Positions 23,964-34,111 are shown, counted from the stretch's first letter. The stretch is 64,000 nt of DNA from Paenibacillus polymyxa M1 (GCF_000237325.1 NC_017542.1:1929501-1993500), one strand, 5' to 3'. Notes: generated from the sequence alone by a model not told the origin. Numbers and translations: made by a program.

Positions 23964-25124
23964 TTAGGACTGCAACGGTGAAGTATCTTTGCGGCGCGGA
24001 GGCAGAGGACCCAGATACTGATAGTATTGGCATTCAATTCGGCCGTTAAACAGCTTACGGCGCTTATCGGCTTTGCGGCCCCAATAATGCTCAAATTGCT
24101 TGGTGGAGCTGATGGCAAAGAAGGACCAAGTCTTCATTTCGGCTGCCGTGCGTGCAAGTGTACGGATCAGCTTTTCCACCTCGGCTTGCTCGCTCAGTCT
24201 TTCGCCGTAAGGTGGATTTGTAATCATCACACCATACTGGCCCTCAAGTCTAACCTTGCTGGCAGGCAGCACCTTTAGTGAGATGTCTTTAGCAAAGCCT
24301 GCTGCCTTTACAGCTGCTTCAGCAACTTGTATAGCGCTAGGGTCGATATCGCTACCTGCAATCTCAAAAGGAATGTCATCACGAGTCAGATCCATCGCCT
24401 CGTCGCGAGCCTGATTCCATAATTCTCTGCCAATGACAGGCCAGTCTTCCGAGTTAAAGGTACGTCTCAGGCCTGGAGCAATGTTCCAGGCTTGCATAGC
24501 AGCTTCGACCAATAAAGTACCGGAACCGCAACATGGGTCATAGAATGGTCGATCCGGGCTCCACCGACTAAGCTGAATAAGAGCGGAAGCCATTGTTTCT
24601 TTGAGAGGCGCCTCTGTAACAAGCTTGCGGTAGCCTCGTTTGTGCAGTCCTGGACCAGTTGTGTCCAGCGTTATCAGCGCACGGTCATTCAATAGGATGA
24701 CCTCAATGACGTAACGAGGACCATCTTCAGCAAACCAGTCTGTATGGTAGGTTTCCTTAAGCTTTTCTACAATCGCCTTCTTGACGATTCCTTGACTGGC
24801 TGGTACGCTACTAAGCTGTGATTTGTGTGAACGTCCCTCTACGGGAAATTCACCATCTACAGGAATCCAATCCTGCCAAGGCAATGCTTTGGTACCCTCA
24901 AACAGCTCGTCGAAGGTAGTTGCAGCAAATTCGCCCATTTTAATAAGAACGCGGTCAGATGTGCGAAGCCACAGGTTGCATCGGCATATATCCTTATAAT
25001 CTCCGGAAAAAACGACGCGGCCATTCTCGACGGTCAGATCCGTGTACCCCAGTTCTCTGAGTTCTCGGGCCACAACGGCTTCCAGTCCCATCGGCGCAGT
25101 TGCAATTAGTTGCAGTTGAGTCAT
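23964..25124 (-). CDS. THUMP-domain rRNA guanine-N2 methyltransferase (YpsC/RlmL-like)
   Basis: 386 residues. The N-terminal THUMP domain (TAPMGLEAVVARELRELGY to about 160) binds RNA. The Rossmann SAM-binding domain shows DPCCGSGTLLVEAA and the catalytic NPPYGER, the N-PP-Y motif of N-methyltransferases. It probably makes m2G in 23S rRNA, as RlmL and YpsC do. It is monocistronic and convergent with the LTA synthase's neighbourhood on the same strand. Confidence 0.92.
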   Translation of the reverse strand: MTQLQLIATAPMGLEAVVARELRELGYTDLTVENGRVVFSGDYKDICRCNLWLRTSDRVLIKMGEFAATTFDELFEGTKALPWQDWIPVDGEFPVEGRSHKSQLSSVPASQGIVKKAIVEKLKETYHTDWFAEDGPRYVIEVILLNDRALITLDTTGPGLHKRGYRKLVTEAPLKETMASALIQLSRWSPDRPFYDPCCGSGTLLVEAAMQAWNIAPGLRRTFNSEDWPVIGRELWNQARDEAMDLTRDDIPFEIAGSDIDPSAIQVAEAAVKAAGFAKDISLKVLPASKVRLEGQYGVMITNPPYGERLSEQAEVEKLIRTLARTAAEMKTWSFFAISSTKQFEHYWGRKADKRRKLFNGRIECQYYQYLGPLPPRRKDTSPLQS

Positions 25125-25280
25125 TAAACGTATTCACTCCGTCTCATAATCATGTAAGCTTGGTTCAATCCCTATAGTATAGGTCATTGTACTCGAAGAG
25201 ACAAATCGTTAAGGCAAATAATTTACGAAGGACACCGCGTCCAACCTGCGTTATGATAAAGCAAGAAGGAGAGATGAAAC

Positions 25281-25925
25281 GTGGAAATCACACCCAATAT
25301 GACACCTGAACAATATGTAGACCAGCTGGTACAGGAGGATGAAGCGCTGCGCAGCATTAGGGAGGCTATTGTTAAAGAAGGGATGCCGGAGGTATCGGTT
25401 GCTCATCCCTATGGAAAGCTGTTGACCTTTCTCGTTGAAGTCTCTGGTGCACAGCAGGTACTGGAGATCGGAGCATTAGGAGGATACAGTGGATTATGCC
25501 TGGCCCGTGGGCTGGGAGAGAAAGGTCGCATCGTGTCCCTGGAGCTGAAAGAAGCGTACGCTGCGTTGGCTCATCAACATATGAAAAACAATGGCTACGG
25601 TGATCGTGTCGAGTATCGTATTGGACCCGCAGCGGACAGCCTGAAGAAGCTTCAGGAAGAAGGAAAGACTTTTGACTTTTTTTTCATTGATGCGGATAAG
25701 GAAAATTACCCAGTGTATCTGGAGTATGCGATTGCACTGGCCAATCCAGGCGCTATAATTGCCGGAGATAACTGTTTTCTTCGGGGACGCACACTGAACA
25801 CCGACAAGAACGGACCTGCCGTACAGGCCGTGAGACGTTTTAACGAAACGATAGCAACGGATCCACGGCTAGTCAGTACGCTTTTGCCGGCTTATGATGG
25901 ATTGGCGTTGGCACGAGTGAAGTAA
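25281..25925 (+). CDS. class I SAM-dependent O-methyltransferase (COMT/YrrM-like)
   Basis: 214 residues. SAM-binding motif LEIGALGGYSGLCLARGL, then IVSLELKEAYAALAHQHM, and the metal-site segment FFIDADKENYPVYLEYA with GDNCFLRGR, typical of the divalent-metal-dependent caffeoyl-CoA/catechol O-methyltransferase family. The GTG start follows AGAAGGAGAG. The substrate is unknown. Divergent from the RNA methyltransferase gene. Confidence 0.9.
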   Translation: MEITPNMTPEQYVDQLVQEDEALRSIREAIVKEGMPEVSVAHPYGKLLTFLVEVSGAQQVLEIGALGGYSGLCLARGLGEKGRIVSLELKEAYAALAHQHMKNNGYGDRVEYRIGPAADSLKKLQEEGKTFDFFFIDADKENYPVYLEYAIALANPGAIIAGDNCFLRGRTLNTDKNGPAVQAVRRFNETIATDPRLVSTLLPAYDGLALARVK

Positions 25926-25954
25926 CGGGCGTCCCTTGAATGTAGCTATACCAA

Positions 25955-25994
25955 AAAGAACCTCCTTATCCACAGTGTGGAGCGGAGGTTCTTG
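25955..25994. terminator. bidirectional terminator
   Basis: AAGAACCTCC pairs with GGAGGTTCTT between convergent genes; the better T-run serves the minus strand. Confidence 0.75.
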
Positions 25995-26029
25995 TCTGTT
26001 AAGGCAGGCTGTCCTACCCGAAGGTTGTC

Positions 26030-27250
26030 TTACCTGAAATGAGGCGTAGCCTTACGATCAAAAAGCTTCATACGTACCCAGATTATATTGACAATCAGCA
26101 ACACACCAGACATGATGAACAGTCCCTCGATGCCGATAAATCCGGAAAGCACTCCGCCAATGACCGCACCCAGCATATTCCCGAGCGCCAGTGAACTGGT
26201 ATTGAATCCGAAAGAGCGGCTTTCCATTCCTTCCGGTGTATAGGTGCGAATCAGCGCATTTACGCTTGGTAGCAGACCGCCCATAAACACACCCATGAAA
26301 AAACGGATAATGACAAGCTGCCATACTTCATTGACAAAAGCTTGCGGAATGAGCATAATCGCCGTTCCGAGTAGTGCAATGGTCAAGATCTTGTGTGCTC
26401 CTATTTTGTCACTTAATCGTCCAAGGAGCGGTGCGGCTACCATATTCGATACGCCTGTAATAGCGGTAACGAACCCGGCAACCAGTGCAATTCCTTCTGC
26501 CGAGCCATATAGCTTTTGCACATACAAAGGTAGCAGAGAAACTGTACTGATCATGGCAAACTGGAGTAAGAATGTCACGGTGAACAAAGCCGGAAGCTGG
26601 GGCGTATGGCTTAGCTCCTTTAATCCGGCAAGAACCGAAATTTGTGGAATTCGCGCGGCCTCCGCTTTGCTGAAATTTTCTTTAACCAAAAACATTGCCA
26701 TTAGAGAGGCTAGGAAAATAAGAGCTCCTGTAATGTAAAAGATCGGTCTGAACCCGACCCAGTCAGCCAAAAATCCGCCTAGCAAAGGGCCGAGAATTGT
26801 GCCAGCCATTTGACCGGACTGCATAATTCCCATAGCAAAGCCGGTTCGCTCTTTGGGAGTGGTACCCGACACTAGGGAAATAGAAGCCGGGTTGAAACCC
26901 GAAATTGTACCGTTTAGCAGGCGAAGCGCTAGCAGCTGCCATGGGTGGGTGACCAAACCCATACATCCGATGACCAGGGCCATGCCGAAGCCTGAGCGAA
27001 GCAGCATGACTTTACGTCCATATCGGTCGGCCAGCTTACCCCATAATGGCTGAAATATAAACGAGGTCAAAAAGTTAGCTGCAAAAATAACTCCTGCCCA
27101 CAGTCCTATATCGTGCTCGCCCTTCACATGGAGGTCTTGAGCCAAATATAGGGCAAGGAACGGAGTAATCATTGTAATTCCCGCATTGACCAGAAACTGA
27201 CCGAACCAAAGCACAATGAGATTGATTTTCCACGTCTCCCACGTTTTCAA
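26030..27250 (-). CDS. MFS multidrug-type exporter (MdtG/TetA-like, DHA1)
   Basis: 406 residues with 12 predicted membrane helices. The loop-2 motif GKLADRYGRKVMLLRSG is seen, as is its repeat GRLSDKIGAHKIL in the second half. Motif C (GPLLGGFLAD), specific for antiporters, lies in helix 5. It likely exports drugs or metabolites in exchange for protons. It stands alone; no regulator is adjacent. The ATG follows GAAAGGAAGTG. Confidence 0.9.
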   Translation of the reverse strand: MKTWETWKINLIVLWFGQFLVNAGITMITPFLALYLAQDLHVKGEHDIGLWAGVIFAANFLTSFIFQPLWGKLADRYGRKVMLLRSGFGMALVIGCMGLVTHPWQLLALRLLNGTISGFNPASISLVSGTTPKERTGFAMGIMQSGQMAGTILGPLLGGFLADWVGFRPIFYITGALIFLASLMAMFLVKENFSKAEAARIPQISVLAGLKELSHTPQLPALFTVTFLLQFAMISTVSLLPLYVQKLYGSAEGIALVAGFVTAITGVSNMVAAPLLGRLSDKIGAHKILTIALLGTAIMLIPQAFVNEVWQLVIIRFFMGVFMGGLLPSVNALIRTYTPEGMESRSFGFNTSSLALGNMLGAVIGGVLSGFIGIEGLFIMSGVLLIVNIIWVRMKLFDRKATPHFR

Positions 27251-27425
27251 TGTGCTTTCACTTCCTTTCTGCCATTCTCATCCTGTTGTAAAGGTACTTA
27301 TTCATGTATAACTTTCCCGGAGCTTTAAAAAAGCCATTTCTCTAGTATAGCACACTTCATTGAAACTTTATCCAAATGTCATGGGTTTGTCATGGTTTGT
27401 TTGAGAGCGGCGGTTGTTACGACTC

Positions 27426-27454
27426 TTGAAAAAGGGCATAATAAAATATAGTAT
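27426..27454 (+). promoter_or_regulatory. candidate hemEHY promoter
   Basis: TTGAAA, 17-base spacer, TAGTAT, about 27 bases before the hemE ATG. Confidence 0.45.
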
Positions 27455-27481
27455 TTATGATTCGAACTGGAGGCTGAAGTC

Positions 27482-28537
27482 ATGACCTACAATGATACTT
27501 TTATCCGCGCTTGCCGCAAGCAAGCTGTGGATCATATTCCCGTATGGTACATGCGGCAGGCCGGAAGGTATGACCCTGAGTATCGCAAAATTAAGGAAAA
27601 ATACACGCTGCTTGAAATTTGCCGCCAGCCCGAGTTGGCCGCAGAAGTAACGTTGATGCCCGTGCGCAAGCTTGGGGTGGACGCTGCAATTTTATATTCT
27701 GATATTATGAATCCGGTAGCCTCGCTAGGGGTTGATTTTGATATTGTCAAAAATATTGGCCCGGTTATTGATAATCCGCTCCGTACAGCTGCAGACGTAG
27801 ACAACTTGCGTCCGATTGATGTAGAACGCGATTTGGGTCATATTTTGGAAACCATCCGTATTTTAGACCGTGAGTTGAACGTGCCATTGATCACGTTTGC
27901 TGGGGCGCCTTTTACTATTGCCAGCTATTTAATAGAAGGAAGACCCTCCAAGGGATATATTCGCACCAAAGCGATGATGTATGGAGAGCCTGAACTATGG
28001 CATCGTTTGATGGATAAGCTAGGGGATATGGTTATTACATACGTGCGGGCCCATATCGCTAACGGTGGTAAGGCTTTTCAATTGTTTGATAGCTGGGTAG
28101 GTGCACTCTCGCCTTATGATTTTCAAACTTTTGTGTTGCCGACCATTGTACGTATTTTCCATGAGTTATCTGATCTGAATGTGCCTAAAATTTATTTTCC
28201 GGGCGTAAGCTCTGGTGAATTGCTTCCGCATTTGAGCGGGGTAAAAGCCGATGTGATTGGACTGGACTGGCGGGTAAGTATACCTGAAGGCCGTCGTCGC
28301 TTGGGTAACAGTTTTGGAGTGCAGGGCAATTTGGACCCTTATGTGCTTACTGCGCCGATGAATGTGATTAAGCAGTATGCAAAAAAAATTGTAGATGAAG
28401 GCATTCTGGAGCCGGGCTATATTTTCAATCTCGGTCACGGCTTATTTCCTGAAGCCTCGCTAGATAAGCTAAGAGAGCTTACCGATTATGTACATGAGTA
28501 TTCTCGCTCTGTTTTGTCAAAAAATGAACACAACTAG
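27482..28537 (+). CDS. hemE: uroporphyrinogen decarboxylase
   Basis: 351 residues. It converts uroporphyrinogen III to coproporphyrinogen III in heme synthesis. Signature PVWYMRQAGRYDPEYRKIKE near residues 20-39 carries the substrate-binding arginines. ILYSDIMNP supplies the catalytic Asp, and GFxxxxNxPxxTF-like elements follow. First gene of hemE-hemH-hemY, with 22 bases to hemH. Confidence 0.97.
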   Translation: MTYNDTFIRACRKQAVDHIPVWYMRQAGRYDPEYRKIKEKYTLLEICRQPELAAEVTLMPVRKLGVDAAILYSDIMNPVASLGVDFDIVKNIGPVIDNPLRTAADVDNLRPIDVERDLGHILETIRILDRELNVPLITFAGAPFTIASYLIEGRPSKGYIRTKAMMYGEPELWHRLMDKLGDMVITYVRAHIANGGKAFQLFDSWVGALSPYDFQTFVLPTIVRIFHELSDLNVPKIYFPGVSSGELLPHLSGVKADVIGLDWRVSIPEGRRRLGNSFGVQGNLDPYVLTAPMNVIKQYAKKIVDEGILEPGYIFNLGHGLFPEASLDKLRELTDYVHEYSRSVLSKNEHN

Positions 28538-28559
28538 AAAAGATAAGAGGGATCTGCTA

Positions 28560-29501
28560 ATGAAAACCAAAGTGGGTGTACTGGTCATGTCCTACGGGAC
28601 GCCGGAGAGTCTGGACCAGGTTGAAGCGTATTATACACATATTCGCCGTGGTCATGCTCCCTCGCCGGAGCAGTTAAAAGAATTAAAAGATCGCTACGAA
28701 GCCATTGTGGGTGGCGTGTTTCCGTTGCGTCAGAATACAGATCGACAGGTCCACAACTTGCAGGAAACCTTAAATCAGGAAAATCGCAACCTGGACATAG
28801 AATTTGTCTGTTATCAGGGGCTCAAACACGCCAAGCCGTTTATTGAGGACGGTATCGAAGCGATGGTGCAAGATGGCATTCGTACGGCGGTGGGTGTCGT
28901 GCTGGCTCCGCATTATTCCGTTATGAGTGTAGGCTCTTATATCAAGCGTGCACAGGCTAAGGCACAGGAACTGGATCTGGCCATATCATTTGTGGAGAGC
29001 TATTATCTTCATCCCAAGCTGATCAAGACGCTGACTGAGCGTGTGAACGCAAAACTGGCGCTTTTTGAAGAAGCGGGAGCCAAGCGGGACGAGGTTCGTG
29101 TTCTGTTCAGTGCGCATAGCTTGCCTGAGCGGATTTTGGCTATGGGTGATCCATATGTGGAGCAGTTAATGGCTACTTCGCAGGCTGTTGCGGATAAGGC
29201 GGGAATTACCAACTGGCAGTTTACGTGGCAAAGTGCCGGCCGTACAGCTGAACCGTGGCTGGGACCAGATATTTTGGATACCATGCACAGTCTTAAGGAA
29301 GAGCAAGTGGAGTATGTGCTGGCTGCGCCAGTTGGCTTTGTTTCTGATCACTTAGAGGTGTTATACGACCTGGATATTGAAGCACAGGCTTTGGCGAAAG
29401 AATTGGATATGCGTTTTCAGCGTATTGATTCACTCAACAGTGACCCACTGTATATGGAGACGCTTAGTGATGTCATCATAGACCAATGGAAAAAGGGATG
29501 A
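28560..29501 (+). CDS. hemH: coproporphyrin III ferrochelatase
   Basis: 313 residues. It inserts Fe2+ into coproporphyrin III. Catalytic His186 is in VLFSAHSLPERI, and Glu266 is in VSDHLEVLYD. The chain lacks the 2Fe-2S extension of animal enzymes, as is usual in Firmicutes. The start ATG at 28560 is behind AGAGGGAT; the frame extends upstream into hemE but that part is not conserved. Its stop is 8 bases before the hemY ATG. Confidence 0.96.
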   Translation: MKTKVGVLVMSYGTPESLDQVEAYYTHIRRGHAPSPEQLKELKDRYEAIVGGVFPLRQNTDRQVHNLQETLNQENRNLDIEFVCYQGLKHAKPFIEDGIEAMVQDGIRTAVGVVLAPHYSVMSVGSYIKRAQAKAQELDLAISFVESYYLHPKLIKTLTERVNAKLALFEEAGAKRDEVRVLFSAHSLPERILAMGDPYVEQLMATSQAVADKAGITNWQFTWQSAGRTAEPWLGPDILDTMHSLKEEQVEYVLAAPVGFVSDHLEVLYDLDIEAQALAKELDMRFQRIDSLNSDPLYMETLSDVIIDQWKKG

Positions 29502-29508
29502 GGACATA

Positions 29509-30954
29509 ATGGAGCAAAAGTTACGTAATATTGTAATTGTAGGTGGAGGCTTGACCGGGCTTAGCACTGCTTTTTATACACGAAAAATGTACAAAGAAGC
29601 TGGCTACACACCTCGAATTACGCTGGTGGAGAAAGCTTCCGCGCTAGGCGGAAAAATTGAAACATTGCATAAAGATGGTTTTGTCATAGAAAAGGGGCCA
29701 GATTCCTTTCTGGCCCGTAAAACGGCTATGATAGATCTGGCAAAAGAGTTAGAGATGGATCATGAGCTGGTAAGCACGAACCCTGAAGCTAAAAAGACAT
29801 ATATTTTGCATGAAGGTCAGCTTCATCCGATGCCTCCTGGGCTTGTGCTGGGCATTCCAACAGAGCTAAAACCATTTTTACGCAGTGGCTTGATCTCTTT
29901 AGGTGGAAAAATGCGGGCTATGATGGATTTTGTCATTCCGCCTCGACGTGAACCGGGAGATGAGGCGCTGGGTGATTTTATTGAACGCCGACTGGGCAAA
30001 GAAGTGCTAGAGAATGTAACCGAGCCACTGCTGGCGGGAATCTATGCTGCCAACATGAAGACGCTAAGTTTGCAGGCAACTTTTCCACAGTTTGCAGAGG
30101 TGGAGCAGCAATACGGAAGCCTTATTCACGGGATGAGGACAGGTCGAAAACCAGCTGAAACACATACGGGTACGAAAAAAAGCGCCTTTTTGACCTTCCG
30201 TCAAGGCTTGCAAAGTTTGGTGCATGCGTTGCTGAATGATTTGTACGACTGTGATTTACGCACCGGAATTGCTGTTACAGAATTCACAAAGACAACGGAA
30301 ACTAAAGGAAGTCCCTATTGCGTTATGTTGGACAATGGAGAGACGCTGGAGGCAGATGATATTTTTGTAACGACTCCCAATTTTGCTGCTGCGCCGCTAT
30401 TGCGAGATCATGTAAATGTGTCTGCACTGGAAGCTGTTAATTACGTCTCCGTAGCGAACGTGGTCATGGCCTTTGATAAAACAGATATTGAGAACATCTT
30501 TGACGGCTCCGGTTTTCTGGTTCCTCGCAAAGAAGGACGTAGTGTCACAGCTTGTACTTGGACGTCCGCCAAGTGGCTACATACCAGCCCGGATGATAAG
30601 GTGCTGTTGCGTTGTTATGTAGGGCGAGCAGGAGCTGAAGAAACAGTAGACTTACCGGATAATGAGCTGATTGCGGTGGTACGTAAGGATTTGAAAGAGA
30701 TGATGGGAGTTACAGCAACTCCGCTGTTCACGGAAATTACACGTCTTCGTAATTCCATGCCGCAATACCCGGTAGGGCACCCACAAGCTATAGCTAATCT
30801 GCGGGAAGAGCTACGCAGTGCGATGCCAGGGGTGTACGTTTTAGGCGCTGGCTATGATGCAATCGGTTTGCCGGACTGCATCCGTCAGGCTAAGGAATGG
30901 GCCTCCAAGGCTGTCCACACAGCACAACGGGAAGCCGTCAAGGTCCAGGTATAA
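29509..30954 (+). CDS. hemY: coproporphyrinogen III oxidase, HemY/CgoX type
   Basis: 481 residues. FAD-binding IVIVGGGLTGLSTAFYTRK at the N-terminus, then EKASALGGKIETLHKDGF, and the C-terminal FAD-contact segment AGYDAIGLPDCIRQAKEWA. In Firmicutes this enzyme oxidises coproporphyrinogen III, so together with HemH it shows the coproporphyrin-dependent heme route. The final decarboxylase (HemQ/ChdC) is not in this window. Last gene of the operon. Confidence 0.95.
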   Translation: MEQKLRNIVIVGGGLTGLSTAFYTRKMYKEAGYTPRITLVEKASALGGKIETLHKDGFVIEKGPDSFLARKTAMIDLAKELEMDHELVSTNPEAKKTYILHEGQLHPMPPGLVLGIPTELKPFLRSGLISLGGKMRAMMDFVIPPRREPGDEALGDFIERRLGKEVLENVTEPLLAGIYAANMKTLSLQATFPQFAEVEQQYGSLIHGMRTGRKPAETHTGTKKSAFLTFRQGLQSLVHALLNDLYDCDLRTGIAVTEFTKTTETKGSPYCVMLDNGETLEADDIFVTTPNFAAAPLLRDHVNVSALEAVNYVSVANVVMAFDKTDIENIFDGSGFLVPRKEGRSVTACTWTSAKWLHTSPDDKVLLRCYVGRAGAEETVDLPDNELIAVVRKDLKEMMGVTATPLFTEITRLRNSMPQYPVGHPQAIANLREELRSAMPGVYVLGAGYDAIGLPDCIRQAKEWASKAVHTAQREAVKVQV

Positions 30955-30965
30955 ATGTTCGATAA

Positions 30966-30999
30966 TGAACCCTTCGCGATCCAGGCGAGGGGTTCTATT
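30966..30999 (+). terminator. hairpin after hemY
   Basis: GAACCCTTCGC pairs with GCGAGGGGTTC, followed by an interrupted T-tract. Confidence 0.55.
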
Positions 31000-31091
31000 T
31001 ATATAGAAATTTGATATATAATGGAGAAGGTGTAAAAGTCGCCAGCTAATAAGGAATGCATGTATATGGAATAGCATAGAAGGAGTGAAGA

Positions 31092-32513
31092 ATGTACCCT
31101 CCCAGGTCACAGAGAAATGAAGGTCGAAAGAGAGCGAGAAAACCAAAAATAGGAAAGGCATGGATCATTACGAATCTGGTCTTGCTGTTCATGATTGTAG
31201 GACTTTTCGGTTATTATTACATATTTGAACACGATAGTAGTGGTTCTCTTGCGGAAAACGCCAAGTATTCGCAAACTGAAAAGAACATCCAAACGGGGTC
31301 TGCTAATGATGAGAATTCTACTCCCTCAGGAAGTGAAGATGTTAATGAAACGAAGGACTCTACTGTTCCAGACACAAGCAGTCGTCCCGTAACAACGCCC
31401 GACACCAATGCCTCCGAAGCCAGCTCTTCAGGAGCAAAATTATCTTCGGAGAAAGACGGGCAAGCACAGGAGGATTCGCCAAATAAGGATGTAAACAACG
31501 ATGATGCACCCACCGAGAAGAGGGGAACGAAGGATGTCATAAAATCAAACACGGACGATGGGAATTCTCCAGCAGTTATCCTTCACTTCATAGGGGATGT
31601 GCAGTTCTCTGGTAAAGTTGAGCAGCGGTTGGAGCAGAACGGATTTGATTATCCATACCAATATCTCGGAAGTTTGTTTCATAAAGACGATCTGACGATT
31701 GCCAATCTGGAAACACCAGTGACTACTAATGGCGTCGGTGCGTTAAATAAAACGTATGTGTATAAATCTTCGCCCAAGGCGCTAACTGCAATGGCAGCGG
31801 CAGGGGTCGATGCTGTAAATTTGGCCAACAATCATATTTTGGATCAGGGGACAAGTGGATTACTGGATACCCTGAAATATTTGGATGAAAAGGGTATAGC
31901 CCATGCTGGAGCTGGACGCAATGCTAAAGAAGCGTATGCACCGCATTATTTTGAACGTAACGGGATTAAAATTGCGTTGTTGGGGGCTACACGTGTCATG
32001 CCTGAAGCCAACTGGAATGCGAGTGCCAAACAGCCCGGTGTAGCAGGGGCTTATGATTCGACCGCTATCGTAAAGTCTATTCGTGAGGCACGAAATCAGG
32101 CTGATTTGGTGATTGTGGTTGCCCATTGGGGCAAGGAGCGGGCAACTACACTTGAACCTCATCAAACGGAGTTATCTCACGCTTTTATTGATGCTGGGGC
32201 CGATCTGGTCATTGGCGGGCATCCTCATGTGCTGCAAGGGATGGAGCAATATAAAGGCAAATGGATTGCATACAGCACAGGCAATTTTATTTTTTCTAAA
32301 TCAACGGTGCCAGCCACTTGGGATACAGCGATATTTCAGGCCACCTGTACCCGAAACGGGGACTGTAAGATGAAGCTGACCCCTTACCGGGCGGAGCTGG
32401 GTCAACCGATCCCATTGAAAGATGTGGAGGCCAGCAAAATTTTGCAGAAAGTAGCGACACTGTCACCAAGTAATGTCTCGATAGGTGTAGATGGTACGGT
32501 AAGCGCTCAGTAG
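31092..32513 (+). CDS. CapA-family (poly-gamma-glutamate capsule type) metallophosphatase-like protein
   Basis: 473 residues. A basic N-terminus and one membrane anchor (about 24-46) are followed by a Ser/Thr/Asp-rich linker to about residue 150. The CapA/PGA_cap domain has LHFIGDVQFSGKVE, ANLETPVTTNG, DAVNLANNHILDQG, VVAHWGKERATT and IGGHPHVLQGME, the metal-binding blocks. The domain is extracellular. No capBC genes adjoin, so it may act on another envelope polymer. SD AGAAGGAG precedes the ATG. Confidence 0.9.
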   Translation: MYPPRSQRNEGRKRARKPKIGKAWIITNLVLLFMIVGLFGYYYIFEHDSSGSLAENAKYSQTEKNIQTGSANDENSTPSGSEDVNETKDSTVPDTSSRPVTTPDTNASEASSSGAKLSSEKDGQAQEDSPNKDVNNDDAPTEKRGTKDVIKSNTDDGNSPAVILHFIGDVQFSGKVEQRLEQNGFDYPYQYLGSLFHKDDLTIANLETPVTTNGVGALNKTYVYKSSPKALTAMAAAGVDAVNLANNHILDQGTSGLLDTLKYLDEKGIAHAGAGRNAKEAYAPHYFERNGIKIALLGATRVMPEANWNASAKQPGVAGAYDSTAIVKSIREARNQADLVIVVAHWGKERATTLEPHQTELSHAFIDAGADLVIGGHPHVLQGMEQYKGKWIAYSTGNFIFSKSTVPATWDTAIFQATCTRNGDCKMKLTPYRAELGQPIPLKDVEASKILQKVATLSPSNVSIGVDGTVSAQ

Positions 32514-32594
32514 CAGTAAGAAAGAAATTGTCAATATAGACATGGACGGAACGATTGTATGAACGACTCCTTTGTGAATGGAGGTCATAACGAG

Positions 32595-33365
32595 ATGGAT
32601 CATTTGTGCGTGGCTCACCGCGGTTTCTCGGGAATTGCTCCCGAGAACACGATAGCAGCCTTTAAGCTTGCGCTGGAACAGCCTTTTGTGCACTGGATTG
32701 AACTGGATGTACAGCTGTCAAAGGACGGTGTTCCTGTGGTCTTTCATGATTTTACGCTGGAGCGAACGACGAACGGTACGGGACGAGTGAAAGATGCAGA
32801 CTGGAAACAATTGCAACGACTTGATGCAGGTAGCTGGAAAAATGCACAATATTACGGGGAACCTATTCCTTCCCTCGCCCAAGTGCTTGACTTGTGCCAG
32901 GGGCGTGTGTCGCTCAATATTGAGCTCAAAACTGCTGGTGATATGTATCCCGGACTAGAGAAAGCCGTCCTACGTGAAATTATAATGAGGGGGATGGAGG
33001 CTGAGGTGGTCTTGACCTCTTTTGAGCGTGCGGCATTGCGCCGAGCAAAAGAACTGGCACCCGAAATCCGTACTGGACTGATTATCGATGCCCGTCCAGA
33101 CGATTTGGCAAAGCAATTAGAAAATCTGCAATGTTCTTTTTTATCTATTGGCTATCCACGGATAGACCGAAAGCTCTTGAAAGATCTGATCGGAAGGGGT
33201 ATTACGGTCATGGCGTGGACGGTGGATGACCGGCGTATCATGCGGAGATTGTCCTCATTACATCCTGAATTGATGATTTGCACTAATTGGCCGGATCGCT
33301 GGGAGCAGGTTTTTTTGCTTTCTAAGTCCCGGATGTGGCACTATATACGTAAACTTATTCGTTAA
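32595..33365 (+). CDS. glycerophosphodiester phosphodiesterase (UgpQ-like)
   Basis: 256 residues of GDPD TIM-barrel fold. AHRGFSGIAPENTIAAF holds the catalytic HRG and EN. ELDVQLSKDGVPVVFHD holds metal-binding Glu/Asp and the second catalytic His. NIELK and AWTVDD are also typical. It releases glycerol-3-phosphate from glycerophosphodiesters in the cytosol (no signal peptide). The ATG at 32595 is chosen because GGAGGT lies 10 bases upstream; the ATG at 32559 lacks an SD. Confidence 0.92.
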   Translation: MDHLCVAHRGFSGIAPENTIAAFKLALEQPFVHWIELDVQLSKDGVPVVFHDFTLERTTNGTGRVKDADWKQLQRLDAGSWKNAQYYGEPIPSLAQVLDLCQGRVSLNIELKTAGDMYPGLEKAVLREIIMRGMEAEVVLTSFERAALRRAKELAPEIRTGLIIDARPDDLAKQLENLQCSFLSIGYPRIDRKLLKDLIGRGITVMAWTVDDRRIMRRLSSLHPELMICTNWPDRWEQVFLLSKSRMWHYIRKLIR

Positions 33366-33403
33366 TCAATTGGACTACATACGCGGAAGGGTGACGGATC
33401 GTA

Positions 33404-34027
33404 ATGAACGTAGAAATTCGTAATGTTTATTGTGTCGGACGCAATTATAAGTTGCATGCGGAGGAACTGGGGAATGAGGTTCCCACAGAACCAATGATTT
33501 TCTTGAAGCCATCTCATGCGGTTGTGCCGCTGGATGGTGCTGCGCTGGAGCTTCCTCAAGGTAAGGGAGATATTCATTTTGAGACTGAACTGGTTGTCGC
33601 TGTAGGCCGTAACTACGAACCAGGCATGACCGCAGATGCGTGTCTGAACGCTTTTGCATTTGGCATTGATTTTACCCTGCGTGATGTACAAAGTACGCTC
33701 AAGAAAAAAGGCCACCCGTGGACTGCTGCCAAAGGCTTTAAATCGTCTGCACCTGTGACACCGTTCTTGCCTTTGGAGAGCTTGGACGTGCTGGAGCAGC
33801 AGGATTTTTCCTTATTCAAAAATGGACAAGAGGTGCAGCGTGGGCATGTCAAGGACATGATCTTTTCCATCCAGCACATCGTTGAATATATAGCAACTCA
33901 ATATGGACTAGGTAAGGGAGATATTATTTTTACTGGCACTCCGGCGGGTGTAGGGCCTACAACGAGCGGGGACCACTTTGAGCTTTACTGGGGGAGTGAG
34001 CATCAGGGAAGCTTCACCATCGGCTAA
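33404..34027 (+). CDS. fumarylacetoacetate hydrolase (FAH) family protein
   Basis: 207 residues. Metal ligands E60 and E62 in HFETELVV and D89 in GIDFTLRDVQ, with the IIFTGTPAGVGPT block near the C-terminus. Members cleave or decarboxylate beta-diketo acids such as oxaloacetate or acylpyruvates; the substrate cannot be fixed here. SD-like GGAAGGGTGACGG lies upstream. It may be read from the preceding gdpD transcript (38-base gap). Confidence 0.9.
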   Translation: MNVEIRNVYCVGRNYKLHAEELGNEVPTEPMIFLKPSHAVVPLDGAALELPQGKGDIHFETELVVAVGRNYEPGMTADACLNAFAFGIDFTLRDVQSTLKKKGHPWTAAKGFKSSAPVTPFLPLESLDVLEQQDFSLFKNGQEVQRGHVKDMIFSIQHIVEYIATQYGLGKGDIIFTGTPAGVGPTTSGDHFELYWGSEHQGSFTIG

Positions 34028-34069
34028 ATCTACAGTGGCAATAATAAAGATACTTAAAAAAGTCTTGTG

Positions 34070-34111
34070 AAGGCCGTGTCCTGTGCGAAAGCATGGAGCA
34101 CGGCTTTTATA
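34070..34111 (+). terminator. terminator after FAH gene
   Basis: AAGGCCGTGTCC with GGAGCACGGCTTTT, T-run following. Confidence 0.7.
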